From Eonycteris spelaea (lineage: Eukaryota; Chordata; Mammalia; Chiroptera; Pteropodidae), in contig PUFA01000070.1 in assembly GCA_003508835.1 (NCBI GenBank), forward strand, positions 3,224,001 through 3,288,000: 64,000 nucleotides of DNA, read 5' to 3'. Within the stretch, counting starts at the first letter, position 1. Each line of letters starts with the position of its first letter. The notes below the pieces were generated by a model that did not search any database, was not told the DNA's origin, and saw only the letters and a list, made by a program, of their open reading frames with translations. Shown here piece by piece: positions 34,736 to 47,944 of the stretch. The position numbers and the translations under genes were made by a program.

Positions 34736-36232
34736 ACATACGTTATTGCTGAATGGCTTGTCACGGCCACTCCATATTCCTTATAGAATTATGCAAAGAT
34801 GTACTTCTTAGTAATGTGTGTGCATGCATGTGTGTGTGTGGGGGGGCTTATTTCTAAACCACCAAACAAAGCGTTCCAAGTGGTACTGATGGTTGTTGAT
34901 TCATGCCTGCATTTTTGTTAAGTTCTGACAGATTCCTCTCAGTGGGAATTTCATACTGCAGGGGGCAGTGGGGGATCAGTAAGTGGCCCTTCTCTCTTTC
35001 TGTACAGAGATGTTGAGGTCCATCAAGGTAAAAAGTGCTGAGTAAGGATGATTATTAATTGTGAACATAGGACTCCTCAGGTAGATAATTATAAATTATG
35101 TGTCTAGCCTACACATACAAAACTAGTGGGAGATTTCTAAAGGATACAATAGGTAATTTTTTTTAAACACAGAACAGAAACACATTTTAACTAATTTTAA
35201 GTGCATATGAATAAATATTTGCATAAGTTTCTCTACACAAATGTAGATATATTTATCCAGAAATATTTTGAAATCACAGTAATCAGAAGTTAATTTTGCA
35301 CATATATTCTTTACATTTTTATATATTAAGTAATATATTTTTTCAGCACTCAGTGATGTAATTTCCTCCATTTTCAGAGGGACAAGGCAGAAAGGGATTA
35401 GCAAGTACATCAACTTCGAAGCCAGAGAGATACTGTCATCAGCAGCTAGAACGTAGCACTTTCTAAGAGGAAGAATGGTGTATTTGCTACATTTATCAAA
35501 ACAAGGGAACTCTGAGCAAATAAATATACTCTTATGGGTGTTTTGTAAAGGGGAAGAAAAGATTAATTTGCTAATCAGAGCTCCCAGAGCTGTACATCCA
35601 AGTGGAAAGGGGAAAGAGAAGATATGGGGGAGTCTTTAAGAGAAAGTACTCAGGCAGCCTGAGTTGGATTCACTTGAACCAGCAGTTTTGATATCTGAGT
35701 CAACACTGCATTTTAGCCTTTGAAATATCTGTTAACTTCTGCTGAATTTGCTCTCTGCGGAATAAAATGTTTCAAGGGGTACCAAAAGAAAGCCTGGTGG
35801 GTAGACACAAATTATTGTTTATAAACTGCGGGCTTCTCTGCTGCAGAGCGTCTTCTCCAGCCACTTCAAAGGCAGGAACCCTCTGTGCTCCTATGGTGAA
35901 TATGCGAGGCAAATAGGGGAACAGGCGGGTCTGGTGGAGGGAAATTGTTCTCAACCATACAGCTGGCTTGCTCTAAATAATCTCATCAATTGGTTCTCAA
36001 AATGTATCTCTGCATTTTGAATATATCAGAAATTGATAAAGGCAAAAGCATGCCTCCAAAGACACCTTGGGGCACATTTTCAGGTTTGCATGTTTCTGTG
36101 AAGATTGATTACTTGTTAGGTCTTAGACCACTAAGAGCACAGAACTAATGCGCTAAGACTTTAACACTGAGAACTAACTCTTTACTGAGCCCAGTTCTCT
36201 ACCTAGTTATCTGTGATGAATAAACTGTTCTT
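34736..36232. other. Intron 2, nothing recognised except a CTCF-like motif
   Basis: No named repeat; see the motif at 34955-34969. A run of (GT)n with G7 lies near 34820-34846. Confidence 0.4.
34955..34969 (+). promoter_or_regulatory. Candidate CTCF motif
   Basis: ACTGCAGGGGGCAGT contains the strong CTCF half CAGGGGGCAG. Motif only. Confidence 0.35.
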
Positions 36233-36234
36233 AT

Positions 36235-36501
36235 ATGGACAATGGGCTAGTGGTTACCAAAAGGAAAGGGTGAGGGAGGGGGGAGGTAGATGGAGTAAAT
36301 GGGGTCAAATATAGGGGGTAGGGGGACGGCAAAGTGGGTAAAGGGCATCAAATATATGGTAGCTGAAAGAAACTGGACTTTGGGTGGTAAACACACAATA
36401 GAATATATAGATGTCAAATTGTAATGTACACCTGAGAATTATATTATTGTATTAACCATTGTTACCCCCAATAAACTTAATAATAATAAAAAAAGAATAA
36501 A
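36235..36501 (+). mobile_element. L1 3'UTR with A-rich tail, sense
   Basis: GCTAGTGGTTACCAAAAGGA, TGGTAGCTGAAAGAAACTGG, ACACAATAGAATATATAGAT, AATTGTAATGTACACCTGAG, TTAACCATTGTTACCCCCAA, then AATAAA and an A-rich tail. This is a Laurasiatherian-looking L1 3' end (similar text occurs in horse and bat L1, from memory), 5' truncated. It is among the youngest L1 pieces here. Confidence 0.75.
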
Positions 36502-36544
36502 ATCTTCAGGACTCTGTGTTAACTTTGGAAGAATTTGTCAAGGG

Positions 36545-36740
36545 CTGCCTCCACTTAGAATCATAAACTCTTAGAAGAGAAGGCATGTTAATGAAGCCTT
36601 TAACCACCTAATTTTTAGGGTGAGAAAACCCAATACCTGAGATGATGACTGACTTTCTGAGGATCACAGAGAGAGTGAGCAAGAGAGCTGGAAAAGAGCA
36701 CATATCTTCTGACACCAGAGCACAGCTTTCCACTTTGTTC
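36545..36740 (-). mobile_element. MIR/MIR3-like SINE, antisense
   Basis: AATCATAAACTCTTAGAAGA, TTTTTAGGGTGAGAAAACCC and GGATCACAGAGAGAGTGAGC resemble antisense MIR3. Confidence 0.5.
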
Positions 36741-36984
36741 AGTCTGAAACTTTGGCTGTGAGAAGGTACATCACCGCATCACAATTCAATGGTCCCATAA
36801 AATGTGGAAGGAAAGACTTGCCTACAGTTTTTCTCCTGGAATGGAGTATGAGGAGGTCTATTGATGTTATTATGTTATCCAGTCTAATGAACAGACACAC
36901 ACAATGCACACACATACAATACACACACACTCCCTGTTTCTCTTTCAATTTTGTTCAATTTTGAGGAGATAGCTGGATGAGCTG

Positions 36985-37072
36985 GTTACAGGAACTGCTC
37001 GTTTCTGGCCATGATACATTTCACCTAGCACGGTGCTTAGGACATAGTAGGTATTTAACAAAGGTAGTTACC
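36985..37072 (+). mobile_element. L2/MIR 3' end, sense
   Basis: CACCTAGCACGGTGCTTAGG followed by ACATAGTAGGTATTTAACAA is the shared L2/MIR 3' terminus. Confidence 0.65.
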
Positions 37073-37149
37073 CAATTCTCATGCTAAAATCAGTGTTGGG
37101 CTATTTCTCTTTACTTTCAACATTAACATCATGGAAATGGCTGGTAGTG

Positions 37150-37265
37150 AGGCAGTGTGGTATTATAGAAAGATGCTGAGCCAGTCCTGCTGGATGGGCC
37201 TTGGGAATATAATGTAACCTCCCCACATCATCTCTTATAATTTTTCCAGCTCTAAAGCATCTTAT
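37150..37265 (+). mobile_element. MIR fragment, sense
   Basis: GAGGCAGTGTGGTATTATAG and AAGATGCTGAGCCAGTCCTG match the MIR 5' region. Confidence 0.55.
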
Positions 37266-37443
37266 TCTACCATTTTACCTTAGACAGGCTTTGCGAAGAC
37301 TGACATATTTACAAAGTTCTCTGAGACCCCTTGTGGAAACTCCAGTAGCATCGAAAGGATTTACAGATACAAATTTTTAAGCAAGAGTTGGGAAATGTTT
37401 AATAATCAGAATATATTCTATTCCTCATACTCCATTCCAGGAG

Positions 37444-37475
37444 ATAGATGGTAGGTAGGTAGGTAGGTAGGTAGG

Positions 37476-37524
<49 letters not shown>

Positions 37525-37537
37525 GATGGATAGATAT
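37444..37537. repeat. Compound (GGTA)n(GATA)n tetranucleotide microsatellite
   Basis: About seven GGTA units followed directly by about thirteen GATA units, then degenerate GATGGATA. Likely highly polymorphic. Confidence 0.95.
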
Positions 37538-37833
37538 ATCTTAGAAAATAGCATTGTTTTTGCATGACTTTGAAAAATTGGACTGACCCTGTGCTTACCT
37601 GTTTCTAAAAGCCTGGGTTCATAGATTGCTTTTTCCTTTTATCCACTGCCTATGGAGGAAGAAAGATATATTGTTGGCACAACACGTGCTAACCCTTATG
37701 TCCTATTGTCCTTCTCTTAATTCACTTCTGAACATTGGTTCTTCCTTGGAAATGGGTTCTTTCTCTTAGAATCCACTGATTTTAAAATTACAACCCCTCT
37801 CTCTGTCTATCCTTCCATGTAATGAACATGATC

Positions 37834-37861
37834 CACCCCCCCCCACCCCGCCCCTGCCCCA
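37834..37861 (-). repeat. C-run tract, G-quadruplex candidate on the minus strand
   Basis: On +, nine C, then CCCC runs separated by A, G and TG. The minus strand therefore has four or more G4 runs with 1-2 base loops, a strong quadruplex pattern, with i-motif potential on +. Confidence 0.8.
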
Positions 37862-38245
37862 GGTTCTAGAACTCCTATTGCTTTAATTTTCTCTAATAAT
37901 TTCACCCAAAGTGATATGGCACAACCAAAGAAAATTGAGGCAAAACATTAAAGACAAAAATACATGAGAGAAAATGCCAAGTTGATTCTAAAAAAGGCTG
38001 ATGGAAAGAGTTCTGTGGGAATATTTACTCTCTGGAAGGGTGATAATTTAGAAAGAACTGTTAAGGAAGGATTTGATTTTTTTAGAACAAAGTGATTTTG
38101 GAGTAAATGAGAAGAATGATACAGAGTAGCATGAACAAATGATAAAGCTTAGAAATGAGAAGAATAGGAAAAAAAAGCAGATAATGTACTGGCCCAGAGC
38201 AGGAGGAATGGGGAGGGAATGTTGACAGAGAGGCTACTTGTGAAT

Positions 38246-38520
38246 TTTTAAAAATTAAAACATAGTTAACATATAGCATATTAGTTTCAAGTGTACAACA
38301 CAGTGACTTGACTCCTATATACCTTATGAAGCGATCACCACGATAAATCTAGTAACCATCTGTCCCCATACAAAGTTATTATGGTATTATTGACTGTATT
38401 ACCTATGCTGTGCATTACATCCTGTGACTTATTTATTTTATAACTAAAAGTTAATACCTTTCAATTCCTCTCACTGCTTTTGCCTTTTTCCCCACCGCCC
38501 TCCCCTCTGGCAACATGAGT
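38246..38520 (-). mobile_element. L1 fragment, antisense
   Basis: TTAGTTTCAAGTGTACAACA, GCGATCACCACGATAAATCT, AGTAACCATCTGTCCCCATA, TACAAAGTTATTATGGTATT and CCTCTGGCAACATGAGTTTG are the familiar antisense L1 stretch, moderately diverged. Confidence 0.8.
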
Positions 38521-41500
38521 TTGCTCAAAAACAAAATGAATGAAAACAAGGCAAAATAGAAACAAGGATCTCGTAAGGTCAACTGTAGGTTAGCAGGGCG
38601 GGAAAGGACCTCTGCATCTAACAATTCACACAGGGCGTATCTCTAGCTGCCTTCTGTAAGAACTCAGCCATCACTTTGGCTATCCAGTGTTTCATCATGT
38701 TGATGGCCCACACCTTCTCTCCATCTGGCATCTTCCCTGCTCCATCAAATCTTATTTCTTTTTGCTATACCTCTTAAGACTTAAAAAGAACAGCCAAAAC
38801 TTCATTTACAACAATGTAATACTGGTTTTCCAGAATGATATGTTAAAAAAAAGAGAGAAAGAAACCCATCAAGAACTATAGCTAACAATGATCTTGGAAA
38901 AGTGGTCAATCTGAATACTTTATTTTCAAAGACATTTCTTCGTAAGGCTTTTTAAATGGTTTTAATACACTTTGATATGCTTTTCTGAATTCTTCTGATT
39001 CATTCATATCATTTAAAATAGACATTAGTATTATATCTAATACATGGCATTAAGGAAGACTTTTACACACAAATTTCATAATCAAACTAACTTTTTCCAT
39101 GTAGCATAGTCTTAGTAGCCCTATTATGCTTCCTATTATGCAACCTATTCTGCGGTTGGCTTTTTGTCCTTGCAAATCTTATTTTAGTTTTAGTGTCTTC
39201 CTATTTTATTGGTTAAGAACATTTGTATACTTCTCTTTCAGGTATTAAAACCTACTTAATTTAAGAAAGTCTACAGCTTTTGTGAGCACCTTCACATTTT
39301 GTTTGTAAGTCACTAATAAAGATATCTAATAGATTGGTTTCTAAAACCCATCTGAATGAAACACCACCCAGTATGTACACCAGGCTGATGTAGGTTTATG
39401 CTTTGGGTATGACACTGATTGTTTAGCCACCCTATGAGGTATGGGCAAAGGCTGAACTTCTCCATTATTCGAAGGAATTAATAGTGATTTTGAAATAGAG
39501 GTAGATTCTCTCTGTTGTTCTTTTCTTTCTTTTTCCTTTCCTTTTTTTTTTTTTTTTTTTTTGAGGAAGAACATTAATTTAGTCAGGCACTGTTTGCTTC
39601 TTAGGATTCAATGTTGATATCTAGTATTCTTCTAGTATTCTTCTAGTATTAAAAGAGCCATGAAAATACATGCTGAAGCTAACTGGTTTATAATTTCCAG
39701 AGCCATCTTTTTTTTTTTTTTTTTTTTTTTTTTTTGGCAAAGAAAAGGGAGGGGATGAATACAGGAGACTCACTTCTCAATGCCTTTTAGTTTCTATACA
39801 TTCACACAAATCATGATTCAGATTATATCAGCCCTGCTGATTTGCATACATCCAGTTCTCCCATTGGTCTATTTCTTTTCCTCTTTATGTAGCCTGTTAT
39901 ACTCTGCCACAGCTGGGGACCAAAACCAGTTCTCTGACATATTCTTAAAGAATAGTCACACTGTAGATGTTAGAAGCCTGATCCTTCTTCTCTTTCGTAT
40001 TACTAGTCTTTGATCATCTTTTCTTTTGTGTGTGTGAAGATATTTGGAATTACTTTTATAACATGAAATTGGACAATTGAAAATAGATTGGTAGATTGTT
40101 GTGGTCTCTGACTTCAGGAATTAAAATCAAATGGAAGGGATATGGGGCCAAATATTACCTTTTTGATGTAGGTGAGTATAATGAATGCATTGTGAGCTTA
40201 TAATTAAATTTTTAATTTGAAAGCTAGTAACATTTACACGTGGAAAAGTTGTATATAGTGGCAGTAGAGTCACAATGATTACTTCAGCAGTGATATTTTA
40301 AACTAAGGAATCTAAAGGTATGAAATTTGTGTGTAAAAATCTTCCTTAATGCCATGTGTTAGATAAATTTTCTGGAAATCAGCTTTGGCAATATTCAAAC
40401 AGGTTCCAAAAAGGAAAAAAAAAATCATAGTAACAGGTAACAAGACTGAATAAGGTGACACCGTGCTGCAGGTAGTACTAGTTGTGAGGGAGGGGCCAGG
40501 ATGCAAAAATAATTCCTTTGATGTGCCCCTTATTACTTACTGCTTTTGGCTTTATCTACTCATCTCACGTTAAAGATCTGATGTTTAGTTCAAAAAGATG
40601 GGACTAATTTTGGGGGGGGGGTAGCTTTCATTCTGTCATTAAGCATTCCTTCAATTCAGATTTCTTTGTCCTCTTAGATGAGAAAACTCTGTTGGTTTTT
40701 GTTTTTATTTTTGTTTTTAACCATGTAGGCCTGGATTGGGTACTTTTCTTCCTAAATATTCTCTTGCATGCTTATTACTGTTCTTCCCAAAGTGAAGTCA
40801 GTAAGCTACACTAAACACCCACATTGTAAATTTAGTAAAAATATAATTTAGCTGAGGGGGTGTCAATATAAATTTTAGATAATGCAGATAATGACATAAT
40901 CGCTTCCCCGCCAGCTCCCAGTTATTTGAGAACTTCCAATGAGAGTATGCCTTTGCTAAATAAATATATTTTCCACTTATGTTTTTAGCAATGATTTGTT
41001 GGAAAAGTCCTTTTTTCCCTGATATATTTTTTAAAGCACACAGGCCACACAATTAGGTAAAAAGTTACTGGCTTTGATTAGATTGCTTTACACAAATGAG
41101 TGTCTATTGTACTTGGGGGAGATATTTATCCTTTTAAGCTTTCCCAAAATCTTGCCCATTAGGTACTCACACCCTAGCTTAGGGGCCTGAAGAGTTTAAG
41201 GCTGACAGTAGCTGTGAAAAGTTTCATAGCCTTTTAAGAAAGTTCAATGGCTATGTTTGAGGAAGAGATATATGCATTATGCAAGACTGCTAGCTAGCTA
41301 ATACAGAGATTGTTAACATATGGAATTCATAAAGGTCCAATTACAGGACCGTCACTGTTTGCCATGGTTTTAACTTATGTAAGTTATTGATTATACTTTC
41401 ATGAGATCATAATCAAAAGGTTATTCTTTGGTAATGGTGTGTTAGAAGAGCTTTATCCTGAACTTCAAAGCTGTCCTCTGAGCCCCAAGAACAAAGACTT

Positions 41501-43015
41501 AGACGTCTGAACCAGGGGCAGAATCAGTCTGTATGAGTTAACGATGTTCCAGACCATCCGGGAGCTGAATCAGCCCATCCACGTGCATGAACTTTCTCTC
41601 ATCACATCAGATCAACAGTCATCACTAAAAGATGACAGTTGATTCAGCTTTAATGTGCCTTTTTTTTTTTTAATGAATCAGCCTGACTATGGTGTCTGCT
41701 CACATCTGCCCCATAACTGTTTATTTTAACTATAAAGTACTGTCATGCCCTGTGCTCTCATAAGAGAGTGATTATCATTAACTAGGTTTGCATTTAGGAA
41801 GAGGATTTAAGTACTAAAGAATTTATAGGAAATAATTCTTAGGAAGGAGAAACCTAATATGTAACACATAATAATTAAAAAGTAATAAAGGAGCATTCAG
41901 ATTTGTTCTAATATTCTGGCATATTTCAAGTGGGTAAAACAGAAGACTGTGAGCGTGGCTAATGTTACAGTGGAAACTGGCTCTTAAAATTCTAATATAA
42001 GGATCTAAGGGATTAAAACTATTACACTGAATCAACAAAATACCACTGTGTATAATCACATAGAGCAACCTTTCTCACAGCAGCCCCTGTAGACCTACCA
42101 TGGGGGTTCCTTTCTCCTCGGGCCTTTGGATGAATCCTCAGGTAGATCCTGAAATTTCTCCATTTCTCTGGTCAGCTGGAGATAATAAAATGTCCTCTGA
42201 TTACTTTAGTGCTAAGATTATTCTCATTTCAGCAATTAAAATATCCATGTCTGTGTAATAGTTAAAATTCTGATTTTTATTCATAGTTAAAACTCCTCCG
42301 GTCCCTTAGGTGTGGCCTCAGGCACCCTGGTTGCCTTTTATCACTACCACTTCGTGCTCTTCCAGGGCTGAAAGACTGGTGTGCAGGTGGCGGAAAGGAG
42401 ACTAGAGATAAGAGGCAGGGCGTCGATGTCATAGAGTGTTTAATTCTGGCCCCAGAGGATGTTTCGAGCTGACCTTGTTATCACAGGTGTTTTTCTAGGT
42501 CCCCCACAGGGAGCATCTGACCCTTTGCCTCTCCTAGGGCAGTGCTTCTTCCCTGGCTGGATACTCAGAATCACAGCAACCCAAACACTCTGGTCCTGCT
42601 GTGCTGGCCTCCCTCCTATTTCCTGATCATTCTAGGTACGAACACATCCGAGGTATTTGGCACTAACTATTCCTTACAATAGAGTGCTTTTGCCCCAGAT
42701 ATTTGTCTAATTATGTACATGATTTCAAATACTCATATTCACCTACTTGTATTGATAAACTTCTCTGACAAAGACAACGGTATTTTTTTTAAGTGCTGGT
42801 TTTAGTAACTAGTATTTATTGCTTATATTGTATAGTGTTAAGCAAGGTGAGAACTACAAAAGCCTTAGTCACTGTCTTTGAGAAACTCAGATGTATCTAT
42901 AAAAGATAACTTTAAAACACCCTCAAAACTATTTTTTAAAATCATTTCTAATATAATCAAGTATCCAGTTAGTATATATATTTCCAACTATCTCTCACAA
43001 ATGTTATACATTTTT
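38521..43015. other. Intron 2, mostly unremarkable; T-runs
   Basis: Long T runs at 39541-39562 and 39709-39735 flank 145 bp that include a 12-bp tandem (TTCTAGTATTCT, 39621-39650). G10 at 40612-40621. 41500-41660 is single-copy-looking. No gene or named repeat that I can support. Confidence 0.4.
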
Positions 43016-43019
43016 AAAG

Positions 43020-43275
43020 GTCTATTTGTTTGAAATAGAATGCAGGTAAGGTCCACATATTATGATTGGTTAATAAGTCTTTTAGGTCTCTTTTAATCCA
43101 TAGATTACCCATCCATCTCTCTCATTTTTTTATTCCTTCAAATTTTTGTTGAGGAGACTGGGTTTTTGGCCTATTGAGTTTCCTATAGCCTGGCTTTTGC
43201 TGATTACATCTTTGTTGGGTAGTTTTGCTTGTTCTTCTATTTTCTAAATTTCCTATAAATTAATAGTTGACAAGA
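43020..43275 (-). mobile_element. Old L1 (L1M/HAL1-type) fragment, antisense
   Basis: ATTATGATTGGTTAATAAGT, CTTTTAGGTCTCTTTTAATC, TTTTTGTTGAGGAGACTGGG and GCTTTTGCTGATTACATCTT match antisense old L1. Confidence 0.6.
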
Positions 43276-43639
43276 CATTTCTATTTTGTTTCAAAGCTAA
43301 AGAAATAAGGTAATTGCAATTTTGCCTATATACACTAACCTAAACTGTAAACTCATATCTTCTATAAGCAGAAAAGGAAAGATTTTTTAGACTATTTTCA
43401 CAACCCCTGCTCTTCTTTGAACTCTTCTCTCTATACTCATAGAACATGACTGGTGTATTTCAGAACTGTGGAAACCCCCTTGATCACACTCTTGCAGCTC
43501 CAAACACCCAGAAATCCCCAGACTGCTCATTTCTACCTGTGGGTACTCCCACTGTCTAGAATTCTGCAGGGATAAGTAAGGAGCAGGGTTCATGAGAGAG
43601 CATGGTGGTTCAGTGGACTCAAAGCTTGCTATGGCTGGA

Positions 43640-44265
43640 CCAAAGACTTGTGAGGGAAGACATGAGAGAAGAGGCTGGTGGGCAGAGCCAGATATAAAGC
43701 TGTAGCTAAACTTTATTTTGTGATTAGAAACTATTAAGGGTTTTATGTGGGAACAGTGATATGGTCAAGTTGGCATTTAGGAAGAAAACTTAGATGAGGA
43801 TGTAGACTGGAGATAGTTTAGGGGACAATTACAGAAGCATGAGTGAGAAATGTCTGAATTTTGGTAGCAATAGTGGGCAGGAAAAGAAGGGGTAGATTTG
43901 CAAAATCAGTGAGGGTTTGTCGAGGTGGTTGATGAAAGAAAAGTAAGTCTAGAAAGACTGCCAAGTTTATATCTTGGGCAGTCAGGTATATAGTGCTTGC
44001 TGTCTAAAGAAAGATAAGTTAACAGGTTCATTGGAAAGAGAGTGAGTTTGGGTCAAACACATTAAGTCAAAAGGGAGATGTCTGGTAGACATCTGTCGAT
44101 ATAAACCTAGAGCTCAGAAGAAGGGTGAAAATGGAGATAAAATTGGGAGGTCACTGAAATGTAAGTGTAAATTGAAGTCACGGAAACAGATAAGCTACCC
44201 CAAGAATAGAGCAGAAGAATGAAGAGCAGACCAGAAGTTGTTTCCTAGAAACATCAACATTTAAG
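43640..44265 (-). mobile_element. L2 fragment, antisense, left part
   Basis: TTATGTGGGAACAGTGATAT, GATGAGGATGTAGACTGGAG, ACTGCCAAGTTTATATCTTG and AAGGGAGATGTCTGGTAGAC follow antisense L2. The copy resumes after a DNA-transposon insertion at 44266. Confidence 0.65.
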
Positions 44266-44422
44266 GCAGAGGTTCTTAACTGCTTTTCAAGGCATAGACT
44301 CCTTTAAGAATGTGAGCGAAAGCTGAGATCCACTCTCCCCAGAAAAATAGTCATATACATATGAACACAAAAGCTATGAATTTTCTAAGGATGCATGACC
44401 CACATTCATAAACCTTTGTAAG
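44266..44422. mobile_element. hAT-Charlie-like non-autonomous element nested in L2
   Basis: GCAGAGGTTCTTAACTGCTT, GGCATAGACTCCTTTAAGAA, GATCCACTCTCCCCAGAAAA and CATATACATATGAACACAAA match a short dispersed DNA element whose exact name I am not sure of. It splits the antisense L2 copy. Confidence 0.5.
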
Positions 44423-44700
44423 ATGAGGGAGAAGCACACAGCATCATTAAAGAAAGACCGATCAGAGAAGGAAAAGGAAAACTCAAAGAGACTGTTGCTA
44501 TGTATAGGTCAAAAAAGAAGAGGAAGAGAAATTGATTGTAATGAACCAGGGAATACAGGAGAGATTAAGATGAAAATGTGCTCAATGGATTTAACAACTC
44601 TGAGGTCATCAATGATCTTTTATGAAAACATTTTAATAGTAACAGGGGCAAAAGCCATACTGTAGTGTGCTAAAGACATAGGCAAGCAAACGGAGGCCAT
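44423..44700 (-). mobile_element. L2 fragment, antisense, right part
   Basis: TGAGGTCATCAATGATCTTT and GTAACAGGGGCAAAAGCCAT continue the L2 text after the nested insertion. An 80-codon open frame here is a shadow of the repeat. Confidence 0.55.
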
Positions 44701-46175
44701 GAGTATAGCTCCACTGGAAGCACTCTAATGCCTGGGAGGAAGAGAGACAGCCTGGTAGATACAGCACTGGGTTCTTAACCTTTTCATCACAATATACATG
44801 AGGGAAGATGACATTATTTATGGAGCCATTCTCAGAGGATATGAGAAGGAAGCAGGATTGAATGTGGATGTGGCCTATTGGTAAGTAGATGGAGAAAAAG
44901 TTTAGAGAATTCACATCTAGCAATCTTTGTTTTCTTTATGGATAAGATATTGTCATGAGTTGAATGAAGACAACAGGAATGGCAGAGGACTTTGGGAATC
45001 TATGAATTGTGTGTAGGATAAGGGAGAGACTAGTAATGTTTAAAATAATTAGATCCGGAGTATTAAGGGGAAGTTGCCACATAGATTCAGCCAGTTCTTA
45101 GATTATGGATTTTCATCATCAATGTCCTCCAGGAAATTGTTCAATTCTGCCTCAGTTTCTCTTTTTCTTAAAGAGGATAAATGGTGCATGTATGAGTAAC
45201 GATTTCGAAATAGCAAATATCTAGCATTTCTTAGAAGATTAAAAAGGCTAATTGTGCTATATGTTCTAAGCAATGGCTTTTTCTTAAGTATAAAAAAATT
45301 TATGGTGATGACTGTTATTTGAATCTTCTGCTAGTAAGACTCGTTCCCTAAATTTTGGACTTTGAAAATCTGTCACTATAAATTACAGACTTATTTTTTT
45401 CTTTTTGGCTCTTAGGAACAGAACAACTTTCACTGGAGGATGTCTTTTAACATAATATTCTGATATATGAAATTGCAATAATATGAACAAAGAGGTCAAA
45501 TTAAGGCATATCTCATAATGTTTACCAAAAAAAATTACCATTTTTTGTAACAAAGTTAAAGAGAAAAGTCTGTTTTTTTTCTGGTTTTTATCAAAAAAAG
45601 TAAGTTAATACTCCATGTGGATTCAATAAAAAAATATATTAAAGAATTTCAAGAAACTAACTAAAGCTAAAACTAAGAAAAATATGACTTAATATTAAAC
45701 CTTTTGAAAGCCATCACCGAGAATATCTCCCAACATTTCTAAGTCAGTTAAAAATTTTCACTTACTTTTTATAAATAGAATGAAATATGTACCCTTAGAG
45801 ATAACTGTACATTACAAACAACTCTTAAAGCAATGCAACATTAATTTTGTCCCTTTGAGCTACATATTGTGTTACCCAAATTCATTTGTACATTTAATAA
45901 ATGTCATTCTATTTTTTTAAATGTAACGTGCTGAAATACACTGCCATGTGAGTTGCATGAAGGAGCAAGAACAAGAGAATGAGATACTAATGAAGAATAA
46001 TGTACTATATGAGGTGTAAAAGTAATTTCTCAGTTTTAAAATTATTATTAAAGAAATAGCTCTTAGCTATTCTTTTCTCCTCATGTAAGTGAACACCCAG
46101 CAATTGCTTCTGAAGCTTTTAGAAAAGAAATATTCAAATATAAAACTTGAGATGAAAAGAAAAAATAGAAAAAGT
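44701..46175. other. Intron 2, nothing recognised
   Basis: AT-rich; no supported feature. Confidence 0.4.
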
Positions 46176-46179
46176 ATTC

Positions 46180-46510
46180 CTTTTCCTTTTTCAGAGCTGA
46201 AATCTACTCCCATCTCCTCTAGAATACTTGCCTTCATGCCCCTGCTTTATCAGCCCTCTCAGATTCTCCAGTAATTATTCCCTTAGTATCTAGGAGAAAC
46301 TTATAGCGTGCTCCCAGATCCTCTTCTTTGCTTCTTTTTCTATACCTTCTGTTTGGATTGTCCTGGTCCCCAAAGTGTTAGCTGTACCACTTGTAGTGAA
46401 GGTTTTTTTCCTTGTTACCTAACCCCACCCCACTCAGTATTGCCCAACACATTCCTTCTTCTCTGCGCCCAGTTTTTAGGCTGGCATTGACCTATAACTT
46501 TGTAAATGCT
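46180..46510 (+). mobile_element. Degenerate L2, sense
   Basis: CTATACCTTCTGTTTGGATT with TGTCCTGGTCCCC and the following C-rich text resemble sense L2 3' sequence. Strongly decayed. Confidence 0.45.
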
Positions 46511-47944
46511 TGAATTAGGACAGGCTTACTATGAAGCGGATGTACTTGTCCCAGAAGCCTTGAGGAATAATGAGGAATGAAACTTTCAGAAGCCCCACTG
46601 CTGCCTACATTGCTCTTTCCATGGAAAATTCTGGCCGACTGGTAAAAGCAGTGTGCTGAATGAACACTGTATTTTGTTTAGAGCCTACTTTGTCTTTATA
46701 GTAATATTCCTTTCTTTCAGTCTTCATAAGAACTTTAAAAAATTTTTTCCATTCCCCAGTGCTTTGCTTTTCTATTTCCTTGTGACCTCTCCCTCAAAAT
46801 TTAAAAAGAAAAAAAAAAACTGTAGATTTGGATTTTATCTAATACAAACTAGCAACATAGCACTGTGTTGCATTGCTTTTGTATCTTTAGGAATCTTCAA
46901 AGAGAGTGACTAGTCAGTGATTTGTCAGATATCCCAGTCTGTTTCTGGTTTGCATGAGCAATGGTGATTCCAAACCGTAGGAGGAAAAAAAATGGAAATT
47001 GTCTTAGATATTTCAGATTTATGTGAAGCCAAACTGTGTGATCTCCTGCCAGTTATAGTTTACAAAACTCTCGTGGTCCTGGATGTGTTGACTTGGACTT
47101 TAAGTTTTAATATTACCGTTATATTCCAAAAATTTCACTCCCTTAACCCAGCCCTCTGACCGTGATCTAGTCTAGTATGTCTAAAAATGATTACTAAACA
47201 GAAGAACTGGGTTGATTAAGATTCTCTCTTTAAGCAATGCTCATTTAAATGTCAGTTTAAGCCAAGACCAGTAAAATAATTAAATTACTACTCTAAAGGA
47301 GAAGGTACTTTTCCTTTTTGTTTCTGAAACAAGTTCTTCTTAAGCCAGTTTCAAAAGAAGTCAGGAAAAAAAGTCGTTGATATTTCAGTTTCCTGGTGAC
47401 ATTACAATTGTATATTATAATTTACAGAAGGCACAATTTATATACATTTATATAATTTTATGAAACTTATACAAACTTTGAGAATTATATAAATTACTTT
47501 GAAAATTATATACATTACGTATAATTAACTTATAGAAAGAGACAAAGTGGGAAATATGAACCAAAAGAGCATTGGACAAAGTTATGTTTCAGAACTGGAC
47601 CTTGTTTATGCTATCTGCTTACATTCTTTTTGGGAGTCTCATTGCCAAGGTTTTGTCCCAGAGCAAGCATAAAACAGTTACAAACTACACACATGTTGGC
47701 TGGATATCAAACGTCAATGTTCATTTGATTGCTTTTTTTTTTTTTTTTTCCAAAAATGTTCTCTCTTCTCCATGTATCTGTGGTGACTGGTCACACAGCA
47801 AAGTAAAAAAGAATCGCTTGACCCATAAAAGTAATTTAGCGATTGCCAAAACAGAAAAGCTGCTGCCTGTCAGTGGAATTAGAGACTAATGCCATTTTAC
47901 CACAAAAAATGTGTTCTTGAATGTCCTGGCTTATGCATCTGGAT
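46511..47944. other. Intron 2, AT-rich with a short degenerate tandem
   Basis: 47475-47516 holds two copies of a 21-bp unit (CTTTGAGAATTATATAAATTA and a variant, shortened here) in AT-rich DNA. T-run at 47732-47749. No gene. Confidence 0.4.
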
